Shown here: positions 16,762-25,520 of the stretch, in pieces
How the letters are laid out: the number at the start of each line of letters is the position of its first letter
Numbering within the stretch: the first letter of the stretch is position 1
Assembly (NCBI GenBank): GCA_038258425.1
Contig: JBBSPV010000001.1
Coordinates: 124,001 to 188,000, forward strand
Reading direction: 5' to 3'
Length of the DNA stretch: 64,000 nt
From: DATLGB01 sp038258425
GTDB lineage: Bacteria > Actinomycetota > Thermoleophilia > Solirubrobacterales > Solirubrobacteraceae
Position numbers and translations under genes: made by a program
Notes under the pieces: generated by a model
The model's input: the letters and a program-made list of their open reading frames with translations, nothing else
Told to the model about the DNA's origin: nothing
Database searches by the model: none

Positions 16762-17676
16762 TTGTCACTCCAACAGCTCCGGTGCTTCTCCGCGACGCTC
16801 GACGGGGGCTCGTTCACCGCCGCCGCGGAGGCGCTGACCGTCTCGCAGCCGGCCGTCGCGGAGCAGGTCCGGCGCCTCGAGCAGGCGCTCGGCGTCGACC
16901 TCTTCGTGCGCGTCGGCCGCGGCGTACGGCTCACGGATGCTGGCCGGGCCTTCGCGGAGCATGCCACGCGCACGCTCCGGGCGCTCGAGGACGCAACCGG
17001 CAGCGTCGGTGACCTGAGCACCCTCAGCGGCGGCACGCTCTCGCTCGGCGTGTTCAGCGCGCAGCTGGCCTACCGCCTCGACGAGCTCGCCGTCTCGTTC
17101 CTGCGACGTCATCCCGCCATGAACCTGCGGCTCGTCGGTCGCAACTCGTCCGTGGCCGCCGACCGCGTGCGCGGAGGAGAGCTCGAGGCAGCGGTCGTCG
17201 CCCTGCCGGTCCCTGACGCCGGACTCGAGGTGCGACCGCTCATGCGCGACGAGGTGCTCTACGTCAGTGGCGACCCCGCGCGCGCCACGGCCGCCATGAC
17301 GATCGAGCGCTTCGCCGCGGCTACGCTCGTCTTCTACGACGCCGAGTCCGCCGACGCAGATCCCATCCGGCGCCAGCTCGCGGATCGGGCCCAGGCGCAT
17401 GGTCTTCGCGCGCGCCCGCGCGTGGAGGTGGAGACCGTCGAGACGGCGCTGCGGCTTGTGGCCGCGGGGCTCGGTGACACGTACCTGCCGCGCGCTCACA
17501 CGCGGACACCGGCGTACCCGTCCGGCTTGTCGGCGGTGCCGTTCGAGCCACCGATGTTCGACACGCTCGCCCTCGTCACGCGTCGGGCGGCACGGGTGTC
17601 TCCGGCGATGCGGACCCTCGTGGCCGAGCTCGAGGAGCACCTGGCTGGGGTGGCCGCGACGCTCGAGCAGCGGTGA
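16762..17676 (+). CDS. LysR-family transcriptional regulator
   Basis: From the TTG at 16762 the product has 304 residues, the usual LysR length, and begins with the family-typical LSLQQLRCFSATLDGGSFTA. The winged helix-turn-helix covers about 1-60 (AAEALTVSQPAVAEQVRRLE). The substrate-binding domain follows from about residue 88. An ATG at 16717 would add 15 residues and cover the operator-like repeat, so the TTG is preferred. It is divergent from the 12-gene catabolic operon and most likely activates it in response to a substrate or intermediate. Confidence 0.87.
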   Translation: MSLQQLRCFSATLDGGSFTAAAEALTVSQPAVAEQVRRLEQALGVDLFVRVGRGVRLTDAGRAFAEHATRTLRALEDATGSVGDLSTLSGGTLSLGVFSAQLAYRLDELAVSFLRRHPAMNLRLVGRNSSVAADRVRGGELEAAVVALPVPDAGLEVRPLMRDEVLYVSGDPARATAAMTIERFAAATLVFYDAESADADPIRRQLADRAQAHGLRARPRVEVETVETALRLVAAGLGDTYLPRAHTRTPAYPSGLSAVPFEPPMFDTLALVTRRAARVSPAMRTLVAELEEHLAGVAATLEQR

Positions 17677-18248
17677 GATCCGCGGGTCCACGGGCGCCGG
17701 CGGCAGTCGTGACTTCAGCGGTGGCTCCCGACGCGAGCCCCAGGCCGTCCGCGTGCGACGGGATCCCTTCATGCAGCTCCTCGGCGCTCGCGCTGCGGAT
17801 CCATCCGGGACCCCCGTAGCAGCTGATCACGGCGACCAGCCAGACAGCTCACACGGCCGGTTCCCACTGGCGCACGGTCCAAGCGGCGGCGAGCTGCGGC
17901 GGCGGGAGCCCTGGAGGAGAGGGCTCCCGCGCCGCGACTTCCTCACGGCCTCAGGGAGACGCCACATGGGCGCCCGAGACGTACAGGCCGGGCGACCCGG
18001 ACTCCGGGAGAGACGGAGCCTCGGCCCGGCGGTGCTCGCGAGGAAGAGGGGTGAGCCGACCGAACGGCGATCAGGGACTCGGGACTCGCTCATGCTCCTC
18101 GAGTGTGCGTCGCGGCCGCATCGTCGGCAAGGCGCGGCGTGAGAAACGTGATCCGCGAAGTTGCACAGTTAGCGCGAGCCGGCACGCCGCTCCTCGACGG
18201 GATGGGCCGACACGGTGACGACCGAGCGGCGTCAGGACTTGGACGCGA
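17677..18248. other. Intergenic stretch with one strong hairpin, no convincing gene
   Basis: No frame here looks like a real protein. At 17902-17930 an 11-bp perfect stem encloses a 7-base loop (ggaggag). It could end LysR transcription but has no U-run. The rest shows nothing I recognise. Confidence 0.4.
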
Positions 18249-18627
18249 TCAATCGGTCCACCAGCCCGGTTGCGTGTTGCCGTCGCCCTCGGCGTGGCCG
18301 CCGAAGGCGACGACCTCGAGCCCGTCGTCGCCGGCCTCCCACTCGCGCATGACGTGCGGCGGGCAGTAGACGACCTCGCCCGGGCCGACGTCGACGATCT
18401 CCTCGTCGAGCTTGAACCGCCCGCCGCCGGAGGTGACGAGGTAGATCTCCTCGACCGTGTCGTGGCTGTGCCCGAAGCCGACGCGCCGACCCGGCTTGAC
18501 CCGGTAGCTCGTCAGCCCGATGGCCTCGGCGCCGAGCTCGGTCCGGGCGGGACGCCTCGAGCGAGTCGACCCCGTAGCCGGGGGCCTGGTCTGCGATGTC
18601 GGAGAGCTTGAGATGCTTGAAGTCCAT
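18249..18627 (-). pseudogene. Cupin-domain protein, frameshifted
   Basis: The gene starts MDFKHLKLSDIADQAPGYG at 18627. After LEA near 18550 the protein continues only in another frame (ARTELGAEAIGLTSYRV) to a stop at 18249, ending in PGWWTD. A one-base insertion or two-base loss joins the two halves into a protein of about 126 residues. The metal-binding cupin motif GHSHDTVEEIY and the second motif around PPHVMREW are intact. The intact cupin at 44646-45047 has the same layout and a similar WWAD end. It is divergent from a frameshifted AraC gene, so either the locus is decaying or this patch has sequence errors. Confidence 0.7.
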
Positions 18628-18677
18628 GGCTGGAAGGTACGGCCGCCCGGCGCGCCGGTCTTGGAAGAATCCGACAC

Positions 18678-19497
18678 GTGAGCAGCGATCGTCGAGGTGT
18701 CCTGCGGCCGGGTCAGATCGGACGAGCCTTCTCGCTCCAGCTGAGCCACCCGCCGACCGATCTCGCCGACGCCATCGACCGCCACTGGCTCGTTCGCTGG
18801 GATCTGCGTGGCCGGGAGCCCAACCGCACCGAGGTGCTCACCCACCCGTCCGTGCACCTCGTGTTCGAGCCCCACGGCGCCTTCGTGTACGGCGTACACC
18901 GGACCCTCGACGTGCGGACGCTGTCCGGGAGGGGGTACGCGATGGGAACCAAGTTCGTGCCCGGGGGTTCGCCGCCTTCAGCGGGCGGCCGATCGACGAG
19001 CTCACCGATCGGGTGCTCGAGCTCGGAGACGTGTTCGGCGGCGCGGGCGCCAGGCTGGCGCAGTCCGCTACGGAGCTGGAGGACCCGCGCGCCGCGCTCG
19101 AGCCGATGTACGACCTGCTGCGCGAGCGTCGGCGGCCGGCTGCGGCCGGGACCCAGGTGGTCGCCGCCGCGGTCGCCGGGATGCGCGAGGCGGCTCCGGG
19201 CACGCTCGTGTCCGACATCGCCGCCGAGCGGTCCGTGTCGGTGCGGACCCTGCAGCGGCTCTTCGCCGCCAAGTCGGCGTGAGCCCCAAGTGGGTGCTCC
19301 AGCGCTACCGCCTCCACGAGGCGCTCGAGCGCCTGGCCGCGGAGGGCCGCCCCGACTGGAGCCGCCTCGCGCTGGACCTCGGCTACTTCGACCACGCGCA
19401 CTTCATCCGCGACTTCCGGGCCGTCGCCGGCCGGTCGCCCATGGAGTACGAGCGCGAACTCACCGCAAGCACCCACCACGAGAGGAACGGACGATGA
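18678..19497 (+). pseudogene. AraC-family regulator, two frameshifts
   Basis: From the GTG at 18678 the frame reads an AraC N-terminal part with a DUF6597-like sensing region (HPPTDLADAIDRHWLVRWDL). It shifts near the run of five Gs around 18962-18966 into a second frame (FAAFSGRPIDELTDRVLELG). It shifts again near 19270, just before VSPKWVLQRYRLHEALERLA in a third frame, and ends with FDHAHFIRDFRAVAGRSP. Both shifts are consistent with single-base losses. Put together, a protein of about 270 residues with the full AraC DNA-binding domain would result. The stop overlaps the ridA start. It may be a true pseudogene or two sequencing errors. Confidence 0.7.
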
Positions 19498-19886
19498 CCC
19501 GACAGGCAGTCTCGAGCGATCGGGCCCCGGAGGCGCTCGGGCCGTACAGCCAGGCGATCGTCGCCGGCGGTCTCGTCTTCTGCTCGGGCATGGCGGGGAT
19601 CGACCCCGCGACGGGCACGATCCCGGAGGGGATCGAGGCGCAGACCGAGCAGGCGCTGGTCAACCTCGCCGCCGTCCTCGCCGCCGCCGGCGCGTCGATG
19701 GACGACGTCGCGAAGACGACGATCTTCTACGCCGACGTCGAGGACTTCGGGCGGCTCAACGAGGTCTACGCCCGGCACATGCCCGAGCCGCCGCCGGCCC
19801 GGTCGGCGCCGGCCCACGTGCGGCTGCCCCGCGGCCTGCTCGTCTCGATCGAGGCGATCGCGGTGCTGCCGGGCGACTCGCCGTGA
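19494..19886 (+). CDS. ridA: RidA-family (YjgF/UK114) enamine/imine deaminase
   Basis: A 130-residue protein, the standard RidA length, with GPYSQAIVAGGLVFCSGM near the start. The arginine in PARSAPAHVRLPR corresponds to Arg105 of E. coli RidA, and SIEAIAVLP to the family signature with its Glu. RidA proteins hydrolyse reactive 2-imino acids released by PLP enzymes or amine oxidases. The gene is intact and its ATG overlaps the stop of the broken AraC gene, so it may have been co-transcribed with that regulator. Confidence 0.87.
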   Translation: MTRQAVSSDRAPEALGPYSQAIVAGGLVFCSGMAGIDPATGTIPEGIEAQTEQALVNLAAVLAAAGASMDDVAKTTIFYADVEDFGRLNEVYARHMPEPPPARSAPAHVRLPRGLLVSIEAIAVLPGDSP

Positions 19887-20189
19887 CGCCGAGGGCGCTC
19901 GACCGAGTTCCCGCGTCGTCAGCGGTCGCTCACGGACCTGGTCGCGAGTCGATGTCTGCCCCGGCGACGGCAGCAGGTCCGGCGCGCTCGCCGTGCCCGC
20001 AGACCGATTGCCGATGATCAGCGTGAACTCCGCAGCAGGAGCGCGACCCACGACCGGTAGGGCCGCCAGCCTCCGGCGACCGGCGCGATGTCGGCGTCAT
20101 CGCTGAGCGTGGCTGCGCGGCATGCAGCGGCAGGGCGCCCCAGGGCTGGCCGCCGCTGCGCGCGGGGTGTCGAACGGGATCCGTGGGCG
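19887..20189. other. Intergenic region, nothing recognised
   Basis: About 300 bases between the convergent ridA and sigma-factor genes. No convincing ORF, RNA gene or repeat seen. Confidence 0.4.
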
Positions 20190-21431
20190 CTACTGGAGTT
20201 GGTCGCGGCGGCGTGTCAGGTAGGCGGTCTCGGCGGTGTTGCCCGCCAGCTCGATGGCTTTGTCGTAGGCCGCGCGTGACTGCTGAGTGCGGCCTAGCCG
20301 GCGCAGCAGGTCGGCGCGGGTGGCGTGGTAGGCGTGATAGCCGGCCAACCTGAGCTCAAGACGGTCGACGGCCGCGAGTGCCACCTCCGGTCCGTCGAGT
20401 TCGGCGACCGCGATGGCCCGGTTGAGGGCGAGGATCGGCGAGGGGTCGAGGCGGACGAGTTGGTCGTAGAGGGCGAGGACCTGCGACCAGTCGGTGTCGC
20501 GTACGTCGCGGGCGGAGGTGTGCACGGCGTTGATCGCCGCGAGGATCTGGTAACTGCCCGGAGCCACGCCGGCCGTGGCAGCGGCGAGGCGCTCGCGCAC
20601 CAGCCGGTGACCCTCGGCGACCAGCGCCGCGTCCCAGGCCCCACGGTCCTGCTCGTCGAGCGTGACCAGTTCGCCGCTGGCCGAGACCCGGGCGGTGCGG
20701 CGGGCCTCGGTGAGGAGCATCAGCGCCAGCAGCCCGGCCACCTCGCCGTCGTCGGGCAGGAGGGCACGGATCAGGCGGGTGAGCCGGATCGCCTCGGCGG
20801 TCAGGTCGTGACGTACGGGATCGGTGTCGGGGCCGGTCGCCAGGTAGCCCTCGTTGAAGACGAGGTACAGCACGGCGAGCACGCCGGTTACGCGTGACGG
20901 GAGATCGTCGGCGGCCGGCACCCGATAAGGGATGCGAGCCGCCTTGATCTTGGCCTTCGCACGGGTGATCCGCTGCTGCAGGGTGGTCTCCCGCATCAGG
21001 AAGGGGCGGGCGATCTCGGGCACGGTCAGACCGCCGACCATGCGCAGCGTCAGCGCCACGCGGGCTTGCATCGCCAGCGCCGGGTGACAGCAGGTGAAGA
21101 TCAGCCGAAGCCGATCGTCGTCGATGGCGCCGAGAGGCTCGGGCGGATCGTCGTCGTACACCATCCGAGCCTCCTTGTGCTTGTCGTCGCGCCTGTTCTC
21201 GCGCCGGATCCGGTCGATGGCCTTGCGGTTGGCGGTGGTGGTCAGCCAGGCGCCGGGGTTCGGCGGCACGCCCTCGGCCGCCCACCGCCCGACGGCGGTC
21301 GCGAACGCCTCGGCCGCCGCCTCCTCGGCAATGTCGAGGTCACCGAAACGCCGGGTCAGCGAGGCGACCACCCGCGCCCACTCCTCGTGGTGGACCCGGA
21401 TGATCGCCTGCTCGACGTCGGCCACGTTCAC
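20190..21431 (-). CDS. RNA polymerase ECF sigma factor, ECF42-like with long C-terminal extension
   Basis: The product is 413 residues from the GTG at 21431, which overlaps the DGPF-protein stop. Region 2 is at about 10-80 (GDLDIAEEAAAEAFATAVGRW, ANRKAIDRIRRENRR). Region 4 follows (GLTVPEIARPFLMRETTLQQRITRAKAKI). A C-terminal extension of more than 200 residues with TPR-like helices (YHATRADLLRRLGRTQQSRAAYDKAIELA) is characteristic of the ECF41/42-type long sigma factors. ECF42 genes are known to sit beside DGPF/YCII-like genes, exactly as here, and lack a classical anti-sigma factor; the extension is thought to control activity. Confidence 0.87.
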   Translation of the reverse strand: MNVADVEQAIIRVHHEEWARVVASLTRRFGDLDIAEEAAAEAFATAVGRWAAEGVPPNPGAWLTTTANRKAIDRIRRENRRDDKHKEARMVYDDDPPEPLGAIDDDRLRLIFTCCHPALAMQARVALTLRMVGGLTVPEIARPFLMRETTLQQRITRAKAKIKAARIPYRVPAADDLPSRVTGVLAVLYLVFNEGYLATGPDTDPVRHDLTAEAIRLTRLIRALLPDDGEVAGLLALMLLTEARRTARVSASGELVTLDEQDRGAWDAALVAEGHRLVRERLAAATAGVAPGSYQILAAINAVHTSARDVRDTDWSQVLALYDQLVRLDPSPILALNRAIAVAELDGPEVALAAVDRLELRLAGYHAYHATRADLLRRLGRTQQSRAAYDKAIELAGNTAETAYLTRRRDQLQ

Positions 21432-21751
21432 AGGAACGGGCGCACCTCGATCTTGCGGTTGCAGGCCTTCGACCCTTCGGTGGCGAGCTCGAGCGCCACG
21501 TCGAGGTCGGGCGCCTCGATGACCCAGAAGCCGCCGAGATACTCCTTCGACTCGATGAAGGGCCCGTCGGTGACCAGCGCCTCCTCGCCCCGGTTGTCGA
21601 TGACGGTGGCCGTGTTGGGCGAGGCGAGGCCGCCGGCGAAGACCCAGTGGCCCTCGGCCTGGAGCCGGTCGTTGAACACGTCGATCGCAGCCATCTCGTC
21701 CGGGGTGGCGAGGCCGGCCTGGTCGTGGATCACGGAAACCAGGTACTGCAT
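21428..21751 (-). CDS. DGPF-domain (YCII-related) protein
   Basis: A 107-residue protein of the YCII-like superfamily. The signature ALVTDGPFIESKEYLGGFWV is the DGPF(A/I)E(T/S)KE motif. MQYLVSVIHDQAG and the HWVFAGGL block are typical too. Proteins of this type are regular genomic partners and targets of ECF42 sigma factors. The stop overlaps the sigma-factor start by four bases. The biochemical function is unknown in the family. Confidence 0.85.
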   Translation of the reverse strand: MQYLVSVIHDQAGLATPDEMAAIDVFNDRLQAEGHWVFAGGLASPNTATVIDNRGEEALVTDGPFIESKEYLGGFWVIEAPDLDVALELATEGSKACNRKIEVRPFL

Positions 21752-21796
21752 CTGAAGATCGTCTCCTGTGGTGTCGAGGACAGTGTGCGAGGCGGC

Positions 21797-22426
21797 TCAG
21801 GACGCGTCGGTCGGCGGGTACTCGGGCCGGCCGGCCGGCCGGAAGGTCTGGATCGTCACGCCCTTCGTGTCGACGCGCGACTCGACCAGATCGAGCACGA
21901 GATCCGGGCCCGCGTCGGGGAACAGCCGCGCCCCCTGGCCGAGGACCACCGGGACCACGATCAACGTCATCTCGTCGACCAGGTCGTGCTCTAGCAGCCA
22001 CTGGGTCAGGACGCCACTGCCGTGCACCTGCAGCTCACCCCCCGGCCTGGCCTTGAGGTCCGCGAGGGCGGTCGCGAGGTCACCCGGCAGGACCGTGGTA
22101 CCTGACCAGGCCGGATCGGTGAGCGTGGTCGAGGCTACGTACCGGGGCTGGGAGTTGAGCGCCCGGATGGTGGGCTCCCAGCCAGGGACGTCCTGCTCGG
22201 TCAGGGTGCCCCACGTGCCGGCGTAGATCTCGTAGGTTCGCCGGCCGAGCAGGAAGGCGTCGGCGCGCTGGTAGGTCTGGTTGATGAGCGCGTGCGTGTC
22301 GGCGTCGCCTCGCCCCAGAGCCCATCCGCCGCGCTCGAACCCGTTGCGGCGCTCCTCCTCCGTCGCGCCCCCGTTCCCCTGCATCACTCCATCGATGGTG
22401 ACCTGAGTCATCGTCGTCAACTTCAT
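21797..22426 (-). CDS. Dihydrofolate reductase-like protein, RibD C-terminal domain
   Basis: A 209-residue RibD_C/YwjB-type reductase: N-terminal MKLTTMTQVTIDGVMQGNGG, then LLGRRTYEIYAGTW and VHGSGVLTQWLLEHDLVDEM. The ATG at 22426 has a GGAAAGGAA ribosome site at good spacing. It precedes the DGPF and sigma-factor genes on the same strand with a 45-base gap, so the three probably form one stress-response unit. Such reductases often occur with ECF42 systems. The substrate is not known. Confidence 0.82.
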   Translation of the reverse strand: MKLTTMTQVTIDGVMQGNGGATEEERRNGFERGGWALGRGDADTHALINQTYQRADAFLLGRRTYEIYAGTWGTLTEQDVPGWEPTIRALNSQPRYVASTTLTDPAWSGTTVLPGDLATALADLKARPGGELQVHGSGVLTQWLLEHDLVDEMTLIVVPVVLGQGARLFPDAGPDLVLDLVESRVDTKGVTIQTFRPAGRPEYPPTDAS

Positions 22427-22851
22427 AGCCGCGATTCCTTTCCCTTGGCGCCGCCGCTTGTGGGCGGCCTCACCCCCACGACGAACAGCACCGCCCCGAT
22501 CCGACACCTCCTAGCCGCCGACGCGCTGGATGCGGGCGGTCAGGCGAAGCACCGAGTCGGCTTCGATGGAGACGCCGTGGTTGATGAGTTCGTGGTGCGC
22601 ATGCCAATCGCCGGTCAATGACTCGCACGGCGGCTCAAGCGACGTCAGCTCGACGCCGTCGATCGCTGTGACCTGCTGGCGATCGAACATCGATACGGCC
22701 TTGAACAACCACCCGCGTCTCGTCGGTCTTCTCACCGGTCTGCGGGTCGCCGGCCTACCTGAGCACGGCTGCGTGACACCCGGACCGGGGCGATCACGGC
22801 CGGGACGTTCGTCGCCGTGCGCCTTCGGTACCCGATCTGTACTTTCACATC
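22427..22851. other. Intergenic, possible small ORF only
   Basis: A reading frame at 22511-22690 (minus) would give 59 residues (MFDRQQVTAIDGVEL...). It has no recognised relatives and no clear ribosome site, so I do not call it a gene. The rest should hold the divergent promoters of the RibD_C and monooxygenase genes. Confidence 0.3.
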
Positions 22852-24327
22852 GTGATCCGGTCCAAGGTGCTCATCGTCGGCGGCGGCTTCTCCGGCCTCG
22901 CCCTGGCCATCCGCCTCAAGCAGGTGGGCATCGACGACCTGCTGGTGCTCGAACGTGCCGCCGACGTCGGCGGCACGTGGGAGGCCAACACCTACCCCGG
23001 CTGCACGTGCGACGTCCCTTCGCATCTGTACTCGCTGTCCTTCGCCCCCAACCCGGACTGGTCGTCGACCTACTCACCCCAGCCGGAGATCCGCGACTAC
23101 CTGCGCGACGTGGCCGACCGCTTCGGCGTGCGCCGGCACCTGCGCACGGGCGTCAGCGTGGAGCGGGCCGTCTGGGACGAGGAGGCGCAGCGGTGGCGCG
23201 TGGAGACCTCCGACGGCGAGTACGGTGCCGAGATCCTCGTCAGCGCGATGGGCCCGCTGACCGAGCCGAACGTGCCGGAGATCCCGGGCCTGGACGACTT
23301 CCGCGGCAAGGTCATGCACTCCGCCCGCTGGGACCACGACTACGACCTGTCCGGCAAGCGCGTGGCGTCCGTGGGGACGGGCGCGTCGGCGATCCAGTAC
23401 GTGCCGGAGATCGCGCCCGAGGTCGAGGAGCTCGTCGTCTTCCAGCGCACGCCGCCGTGGGTGATACCCCACGCCAAGCGCCCGATCAGCGACGGCGAGC
23501 GTGCGTTGTTCCGCCGCGTGCCGCTGGTCCAGCGTCTCATCCGCGGCGCCGTCTACGCCGCCCGCGAGCTGCTCGTGGTCGGGTTCGTCAAGCGGCCCCA
23601 GCTCATGAGCGCGCTGGAGAAGCTGTCGCGCATGCATCGCGAGCAGCAGATCGACGACCCGCGGCTGCGCGAGGCCGTCGCGCCGACCTACACGCTCGGC
23701 TGCAAGCGGCTGGTGCCGTCCAACGACTGGTACCGGGCGCTGGCGCGCGACAACGTCCGGCTCGTCCCCTCCGGCCTGCAGGAGGTCCGCGGCAACGCCG
23801 TCGTGGGAGCCGACGGCGTCGCCCACGAGGTCGACGCGATCATCTTCGGCACCGGCTTCCACGTCACCGACATCCCGTTCGCGGCGCACGTCCACGGCCG
23901 CGACGGCGAGCGGCTCGACGCCGTCTGGCGCGGGTCCCCGCGCGCCTACCTCGGCACGTCGATCCCGTACTTTCCGAGCTTCTTCATGCTGCTCGGCCCG
24001 AACACCGGGCTCGGCCACTCCTCGATGGTCTACATGATCGAGAGCCAGGTCGACCACGTCGTCGCCGCCGTCCAGGCGCGCGAGGCGGCCGGCGCCACGG
24101 CGATCGAGATCCGGCCAGAGGCCAACGCGGCCTTCAACCGGGAGGTGGACGAACGCATGCGCGGGACGGTCTGGGACGTCGGCGGGTGCGCGAGCTTCTA
24201 CCTCGACGCGACGGGCCGCAACGCGACCCTGTGGCCGGACTGGACCTGGCGCTTCCGCCAGAAGACCCGGCGCTTCGACCCCGGCGCCTACGACCTGCAG
24301 CGCGCGCCGGCGCCGCTGCCGGCATGA
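22852..24327 (+). CDS. Flavin-containing monooxygenase, Baeyer-Villiger type
   Basis: A 491-residue protein from the GTG at 22852. The FAD motif VGGGFSGLALAI is at 9-20 and the NADPH motif VGTGASAIQ at 174-182. The Baeyer-Villiger fingerprint F150-x-G-xxx-H-xxx-W160-D lies between them; its last position is Asp rather than Pro. VLERAADVGGTWEANTYPGC is the usual second block. These enzymes turn ketones into esters or lactones with NADPH and O2. The stop overlaps the ATG of a broken alcohol dehydrogenase, which suggests an earlier alcohol-to-ketone-to-ester pathway. Confidence 0.85.
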   Translation: MIRSKVLIVGGGFSGLALAIRLKQVGIDDLLVLERAADVGGTWEANTYPGCTCDVPSHLYSLSFAPNPDWSSTYSPQPEIRDYLRDVADRFGVRRHLRTGVSVERAVWDEEAQRWRVETSDGEYGAEILVSAMGPLTEPNVPEIPGLDDFRGKVMHSARWDHDYDLSGKRVASVGTGASAIQYVPEIAPEVEELVVFQRTPPWVIPHAKRPISDGERALFRRVPLVQRLIRGAVYAARELLVVGFVKRPQLMSALEKLSRMHREQQIDDPRLREAVAPTYTLGCKRLVPSNDWYRALARDNVRLVPSGLQEVRGNAVVGADGVAHEVDAIIFGTGFHVTDIPFAAHVHGRDGERLDAVWRGSPRAYLGTSIPYFPSFFMLLGPNTGLGHSSMVYMIESQVDHVVAAVQAREAAGATAIEIRPEANAAFNREVDERMRGTVWDVGGCASFYLDATGRNATLWPDWTWRFRQKTRRFDPGAYDLQRAPAPLPA

Positions 24328-24532
24328 GGGCGGTCGCCTGCCAGCAAGGGACCTGGCCGTCGTCGACGACCGCGCGACGGACGAGCTCGGCACCCGGTCA
24401 GTCTGCTCGTCGAGGTGGACCGCTGCGGCATCTGCGGCTCTGACCTGCACGCCCGCCAAGGGCCCGGCGAGCTCGCCGACGTCCTCGCCGAGGCCGGCTA
24501 TGACGCCTTCATGCGCTCCACCGACAGCGGCG
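24324..24532 (+). pseudogene. Zinc alcohol dehydrogenase, 5' remnant
   Basis: ATG at 24324 overlaps the monooxygenase stop. The start MRAVACQQG is followed, after frame changes, by GDLAVVDDRAT, LVEVDRCGICGSDLHARQGP and ELADVLAEAGYDAFMRS. This is the N-terminal 60-70 residues of a medium-chain zinc alcohol dehydrogenase with its first zinc ligand cysteine. The gene then stops matching abruptly near 24532. It is a dead fragment left by a deletion or recombination. Confidence 0.65.
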
Positions 24533-24554
24533 GTCCCGGCCATCTGGGACGCCT

Positions 24555-24641
24555 TCAGCGGACTGACCGGAAGGTGGCTCGGATCTCGTCCGCGAAGGCG
24601 CTGGGTTGCTCCATGGCGGCGAAGTGGCCGCCCTGGTCGAG
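24555..24641 (-). pseudogene. Alpha/beta hydrolase (epoxide-hydrolase-like), C-terminal 28-residue fragment
   Basis: On the minus strand the frame reads LDQGGHFAAMEQPSAFADEI followed by RATFRSVR and a TGA at 24555-24557. GGHFAAMEQP is the catalytic-histidine end of epoxide-hydrolase-family proteins. No upstream part exists: the next bases belong to a truncated HxlR gene on the other strand. It is therefore a fragment at a recombination junction. Confidence 0.5.
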
Positions 24642-24643
24642 CG

Positions 24644-25273
24644 ATGCTCATCGTTCGCGATCTCCTCTTCGGCCCGAAGCGCTATACGGAGCTCCTGGCC
24701 GGTCTGCCAGGGTTGAGCACCAATGCGCTGGCGGCCAGGCTGGGTGAGCTCGAGGACTCCGGCGTGCTGAGCCGCGACGTCGTGCCACGGCCGGGCAGCG
24801 GTACCGTCTACGTACTGACGCCCTACGGGCGCGAGCTCGAACCCGTCGTGCTGAGCCTCGGCATGTGGGGCAGCAAGACACGCGACCTCGACGCTCCCGG
24901 GGAGCCCCGACCGGAGCTCGCGATCCTCTTCCTCGCTCGCCGGCTCTCAGGACTCGCCGGCCCGCTCGCCGTCGCCGTCGACTTCGGCGAGTCCGACCAC
25001 TTCACCGTCCTGATCGACGGGCACGGCGAGACCTCGCCGGCCCACGGCACCCACGAGGCGCCGGACGTCCGGCTGCGCACCGACGTTCTCGGCCTGTGGA
25101 GTCTGTTCGACGGCTCGGTCCGCGCAGACGACCTCGAACAGACCGGTCGCCTCACCGTCGACGGATCGCCGACCCCGCGACGAGAGGTGCTCAGCGCCAT
25201 CACCGCTCCCGACGCCCGCAGGGAACCACCAGCCCCACCAGCGCCTGCCGGCAGCGCTCGCGACGAGATGTAG
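24644..25273 (+). CDS. HxlR-type winged-helix regulator with SCP2-like C-terminus, N-terminus truncated
   Basis: From the ATG at 24644 the product is 209 residues. It starts directly at LIVRDLLFGPKRYTELLAGL, the middle of the HxlR winged helix. The usual N-terminal stretch of about 25 residues with its conserved cysteine is missing. The recognition part (LSTNALAARLGELEDSGVLS) and wing are present. The C-terminal half (LAVAVDFGESDHFTVLIDGH ... GSVRADDLEQTGRLTVDGS) is the SCP2-like domain often fused to HxlR proteins. The sequence before it is debris of other genes, so the gene was cut by recombination. Whether it is still expressed is unclear. Confidence 0.65.
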   Translation: MLIVRDLLFGPKRYTELLAGLPGLSTNALAARLGELEDSGVLSRDVVPRPGSGTVYVLTPYGRELEPVVLSLGMWGSKTRDLDAPGEPRPELAILFLARRLSGLAGPLAVAVDFGESDHFTVLIDGHGETSPAHGTHEAPDVRLRTDVLGLWSLFDGSVRADDLEQTGRLTVDGSPTPRREVLSAITAPDARREPPAPPAPAGSARDEM

Positions 25274-25520
25274 CTCGGTCAGGAGCGCGATGCCGTGCAG
25301 TGGCCCGGTCACGGGTGCGCCGGGGGAGGCGTGCAGCCGCAGAACACAGCGAGCTCACCGACCGCCCACCTGCGGAGGTCAGCCCTCCCGGCCCGCCGGT
25401 GCTCGGCGAATCTCGATCTCTCTGACCGAGGAATCCACCTGACCCGACCTCCGCGAGACCCGGGACGGCTCAGTCGCCCATCTCCACTTGGGTCTGCGTC
25501 GGGGCAAACCGGCTCTACAA

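Noticed and set aside
17902..17930. Hairpin as a small RNA gene
   Set aside because: A perfect stem but no promoter or U-run. I list it only as a structure in the gap.
18678..19497. Programmed frameshifting in the AraC gene
   Set aside because: Two shifts at unrelated sequences, plus another in the neighbouring cupin, fit decay or sequence error rather than a recoding signal.
22511..22735. 74-residue minus-strand ORF
   Set aside because: Weak start and no recognised family. It might be a small protein, but I cannot support it.
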